Positions 61,052 through 64,000 of a stretch of 64,000 bases of DNA are shown in pieces. The notes beneath the pieces are model-generated. The model had not been told where the DNA came from. It did no database searches and worked only from the letters and a program-made list of their open reading frames with translations. How positions within the stretch are numbered: the first letter of the stretch is position 1; the number at the start of each line of letters is the position of its first letter. This DNA is from Perognathus longimembris pacificus (lineage: Eukaryota > Chordata > Mammalia > Rodentia > Heteromyidae): positions 119,574,958 to 119,638,957 of the forward strand of contig NC_063161.1 in assembly GCF_023159225.1 (NCBI RefSeq). The letters are read 5' to 3'. Position numbers and translations under genes: made by a program.

Positions 61052-61266
61052 GGGGCTGGGAATATGGCCTAGTGGTAAAAGTGCTCACCTGGTATACAAG
61101 AAGCCCTGGGTTCGATTCCTCAGCACCACATATATAGAAAAAGCCAGAAGTGGTGCTGTGGCTCAAGTGGTAGAGTGCTAGCCTTGAGCAAAAAGAAGCA
61201 GGGACAGTGCTCAGGCCCTGAGTTCAAGCCCCAGGACTGGCAAAAAATAAAAAATAAAAAAAAAAA
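61052..61266 (+). repeat. IDL-Geo SINE
   Basis: Full dimer from ggggctgggaatatggccta to ccaggactggc with an A-rich tail of aaaaaataaaa type. I did not find a convincing flanking duplication. Confidence 0.92.
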
Positions 61267-61667
61267 AGAAATTATTTAAGGAAGAAAAAAACAACGGAAA
61301 CCTGTCTTTTGGTGTGAAAACAAGAAAAACAAACCTACCCAGCTGACTTCTCTTTATTTTCCCTTCATGAACTAGAAAGATCATAAACAAAATAAGAGGA
61401 AGAGAAATGCCTTGCCTGGAGACTTTACAGTACAAAGAAAAAGAAAAAAAATAGAGAGAAAGGTCTAGAATCCTTTGCAAAACTTCCCACTGCTTAATGT
61501 CAACAGAAGCTGACATCATTCCTTTTCTTTCAAGTTTAGTTTGCAGACATGAATATATATCAGGTTAAAACATATAAATTTAGGTCGATGCACAAATGGA
61601 AGCAGAGGCCATTTGAACTGTCTTTCCATTTTCCTTTCATGTCTCTGTTGCAAAGTGTCATCAGTGT

Positions 61668-61718
61668 CCTTATGTTGACTGGTGATTCCTTATGTTGACT
61701 GCTGATTCCTGATGTTCA
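61668..61718 (+). repeat. 20-bp tandem repeat, about 2.5 units
   Basis: ccttatgttgactggtgatt, then the same unit with one change (gctgatt), then a partial third unit. Confidence 0.9.
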
Positions 61719-61977
61719 CCTCACGTAGGCTTGCATCATGAATATCTGCACAATCCAGTCACTATACCGCAGACTATAAGTACATTGGAAGTAACGTGAT
61801 GGCCAGTGGCTTGGCTTGGCTTCAGGGTCATTTACTTCTAAATACAGTAAAATATCTGGTGAGATTATTCTATTGTATTGAAACAAGCAGAAGACTGCCT
61901 GTTTTTTGAAAAGGAAACTGAAAAGACTTTAAGGATTAATCTTAGTATTATGATTATGTGTCTTATTTAATCCTTTT

Positions 61978-61996
61978 TTTCAAATTTTTATTATCA
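61978..61996 (-). mobile_element. 19-bp L1 3'-end insertion
   Basis: The bases tttcaaatttttattatca match the terminal L1 3' end also seen at 19574-19630. They lie between perfect 15-base duplications, ttatttaatcctttt, at 61963-61977 and 61997-62011. The duplication is what makes so short an insertion recognisable. Confidence 0.75.
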
Positions 61997-63659
61997 TTAT
62001 TTAATCCTTTTAAATTTAATACTATCCATTATTATATCATTCAATTTTAATGCCATCTACTACTGCTTGGTATAATACACCAGAATGCTATCCATTTGGG
62101 TTTTAGTAATTTGAAAGCCCAATTCCTGGTGGTCAGTTTGAAGGTGATGCCAGCTGTAGGAGAATTTTGTTATATAAGTCTCCAGCATACACAGCAATTC
62201 TTCATGATTAATTAAGAGAATTCACAAAGTGTACCCTGAAGAATCACAAACCGCAACTCTGGTGCCCCAAAGCAAGCTTCTTCTCACTCCAAAGCAACAG
62301 GACTTCTATCAGGCCAGTATATACATAATACATCTTTTACTTACAAGAAAGAATGCTGGAATTTAAACCTTTATTCAAGTTAACCCATCTCTCTTCCTCT
62401 CCACTGCCTTTTCCTTACATTGAACAATTGGAACAAGGCCATTAACATTTTTGTCTTTCCTGGCAAAATCCCATTCTTTATGGGAGTTTTGATACTTATT
62501 TTCTAATTGTTTTAAATAGGTCCAGATTTCACCAAAATAATAAAATAAATAACCCATTTGGGAGCACTTGTATGGATAGAAGTAATTCACAAGTCCTTCA
62601 ATCATCTCTCTTCCTTTGACCCTGGACAGCCACTAGTTGAGAAATAATTTTGCTGAATATGATGGATGTAACTTCAAGACTTCACCCCACATACAGGGCC
62701 CCATTATCATCCCTACATATTAAAATTAGGCAAATATCACAAGTAAATATCTCAGGGCCACTCAGGAAGAAGATACCAGCATGCCCTTGTTTCTTCTGAC
62801 TAGTAACTACCATTTTAAATCACACAATCAAAGTCATCACTGCTACCATGGAAGTTTTATATCTCAGAAGACAAATGTGTAAAATAAGGGTTGATTTTCT
62901 AGGTTAGTGACTTGGCATCCAATACAGATGCAAGATAAGTAGTTTGTCAGGAAAGTTCAGCAGGGACTATTAACTTCTATCACTACAACCTTCTACCAAG
63001 TCCTGTAAGATGCACGTGAATTAATAGGTCAAAGACCAACGGTCAGTATAAAGCCTGTGGAGAGAAATTTAAAAGTTTTTTTTTGTTATAAAGATGACTG
63101 AGAAGAAATATGCCATTGATTAAACTATTAACCCAGATATTTAAGTAGTATTAATTTTAACACCTTAAGAGTTGAAAGGTTGAGTGAAGGATTTATGATG
63201 TCTTCTTTTTTTCACTACATTTTCCTATAAGAAAAATTCTCCTGAGTAAAGATAAATAAGCCTTAAAGTCTTTTGGAAAGACTTATATAAGAGGTACAAA
63301 AAATCTAAACCTTGAAATCTAAAAGGAAAAATAAATCCTATCACCTATCATCTTAACTAGATGGAAAGCCATTTTCCTCCCCCTTCATTTACATGTCTTA
63401 TCATGTTCCCACAACATTAAAGAAGGAAAGATTAAGTAAGCTCCCACAGGAAAAGAAGACTAAGAGATATAAATTCAAATTGCTTTACACTGGTTTCTGG
63501 GTAATTGCCCTACAATCTCAGTTCTTTAGGAAAGCAAGAATCTTGGACTGACAAGGTGCTGAATCTGGAAGTGCAGAATATGGGAATACCTACTTCACAA
63601 TCCTGTTTTACCCAGATCTGGGATGGAGAGAAAGGGCAGAAATGATGTAAATAAGAAGG

Positions 63660-63960
63660 CTCCTCATGGAACACTCTCACATTGTAGAAGCAGAACATTT
63701 GGTCATTTATTTGAACCATTGTCATGATCATCAAATATTGGGCATAGTTGAAAGATATTTTAAAGTGGGTAAATTGAAGGGATGGGTGGGGTTGGGGGAG
63801 ATGGGAGAGAATGATGAAAGTGGTGACATTAATGAGGATGCATTGTGCTAAAAAACTGACATGTTGAATTGAAACTCCTTTGTACAACTACTTAACGGCT
63901 ATAAAAAGTAAATAAGTGAAATAAATGTTACTCTAAAAATTAGAAAAGAAAGAAAGTAGA
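63660..63960 (+). mobile_element. L1 3'-UTR-like fragment
   Basis: G-rich block (gggtggggttgggggag), then ctcctttgtacaactactta and an A-rich end, resembling the L1 3' ends at 24.4 and 36.6 kb. Left limit uncertain. Confidence 0.55.
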
Positions 63961-64000
63961 TATATCTCAAAAGAAAGTAGTGAAGGAGAAACTGCCTAGA

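Larger units (their letters stand above)
59876..64000 (-). other. Slc24a2: Slc24a2 intron, partial (upstream of the 39-bp exon)
   Basis: The intron ends in cttatacAG at the 39-bp exon and runs past the right edge. The preceding NCKX2 exon, expected to encode the end of the first transmembrane cluster, was not found up to 64000. The stretch contains two IDL-Geo SINEs, a G16 run, a 20-bp tandem repeat, a 19-base L1 remnant and L1 3'-UTR-like sequence at the right end. I see nothing in 62020-63650. Confidence 0.8.

Overview
The window is nuclear DNA of a placental mammal, most likely a rodent of the superfamily Geomyoidea (kangaroo rats, pocket mice, pocket gophers). The organism call rests on its dominant repeat, a dimeric SINE. 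Its left half resembles a tRNA-Ala/ID element and its right half has the layout of the Geo monomer, matching the IDL-Geo family described only from Geomyoidea. I cannot name the species.

The only gene I can support is on the minus strand: the middle of Slc24a2, which encodes NCKX2, a potassium-dependent sodium/calcium exchanger of cones and neurons. Five coding exons are present, in transcript order 59837-59875 (39 bp), 56136-56244 (109 bp), 27577-27627 (51 bp), 5954-6052 (99 bp) and 2837-2955 (119 bp). They join in one open frame of 139 codons with consistent phases (0-0, 0-1, 1-1, 1-1, 1-0), all between AG and GT splice sites. Together they encode most of the large cytosolic loop between the two transmembrane clusters. 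Exons for the first cluster lie beyond position 64000, and those for the acidic end of the loop and the second cluster lie before position 1. The 51-bp exon encodes exactly 17 residues, the size of the known alternatively spliced NCKX2 segment.

The rest is intron, about 99% of the window. From left to right: 1-8 kb is mostly unique sequence with MIR-like remnants and two exons. 8-24 kb is dense in SINEs, including a three-level nest at 21.0-22.0 kb. 24-31 kb is sparse and holds the 17-residue cassette exon. 31.4-32.95 kb holds a recent 5'-truncated L1 with an open ORF2 C-terminus. 33-47 kb has SINEs, two nested L1/SINE insertions and a long CTTT microsatellite. 47-58 kb is mainly unique with old remnants, a 24-bp minisatellite and a GA tract. 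58-64 kb has more SINEs and the 39-bp exon.

No RNA gene, CRISPR array, bacterial-type operon, complete second protein gene or retrovirus was recognised. The most interesting pattern beyond the gene is modular SINE construction: ID-like, Geo and 7SL/B1-like units occur alone and in several combinations (ID-Geo, 7SL-Geo, 7SL-ID).
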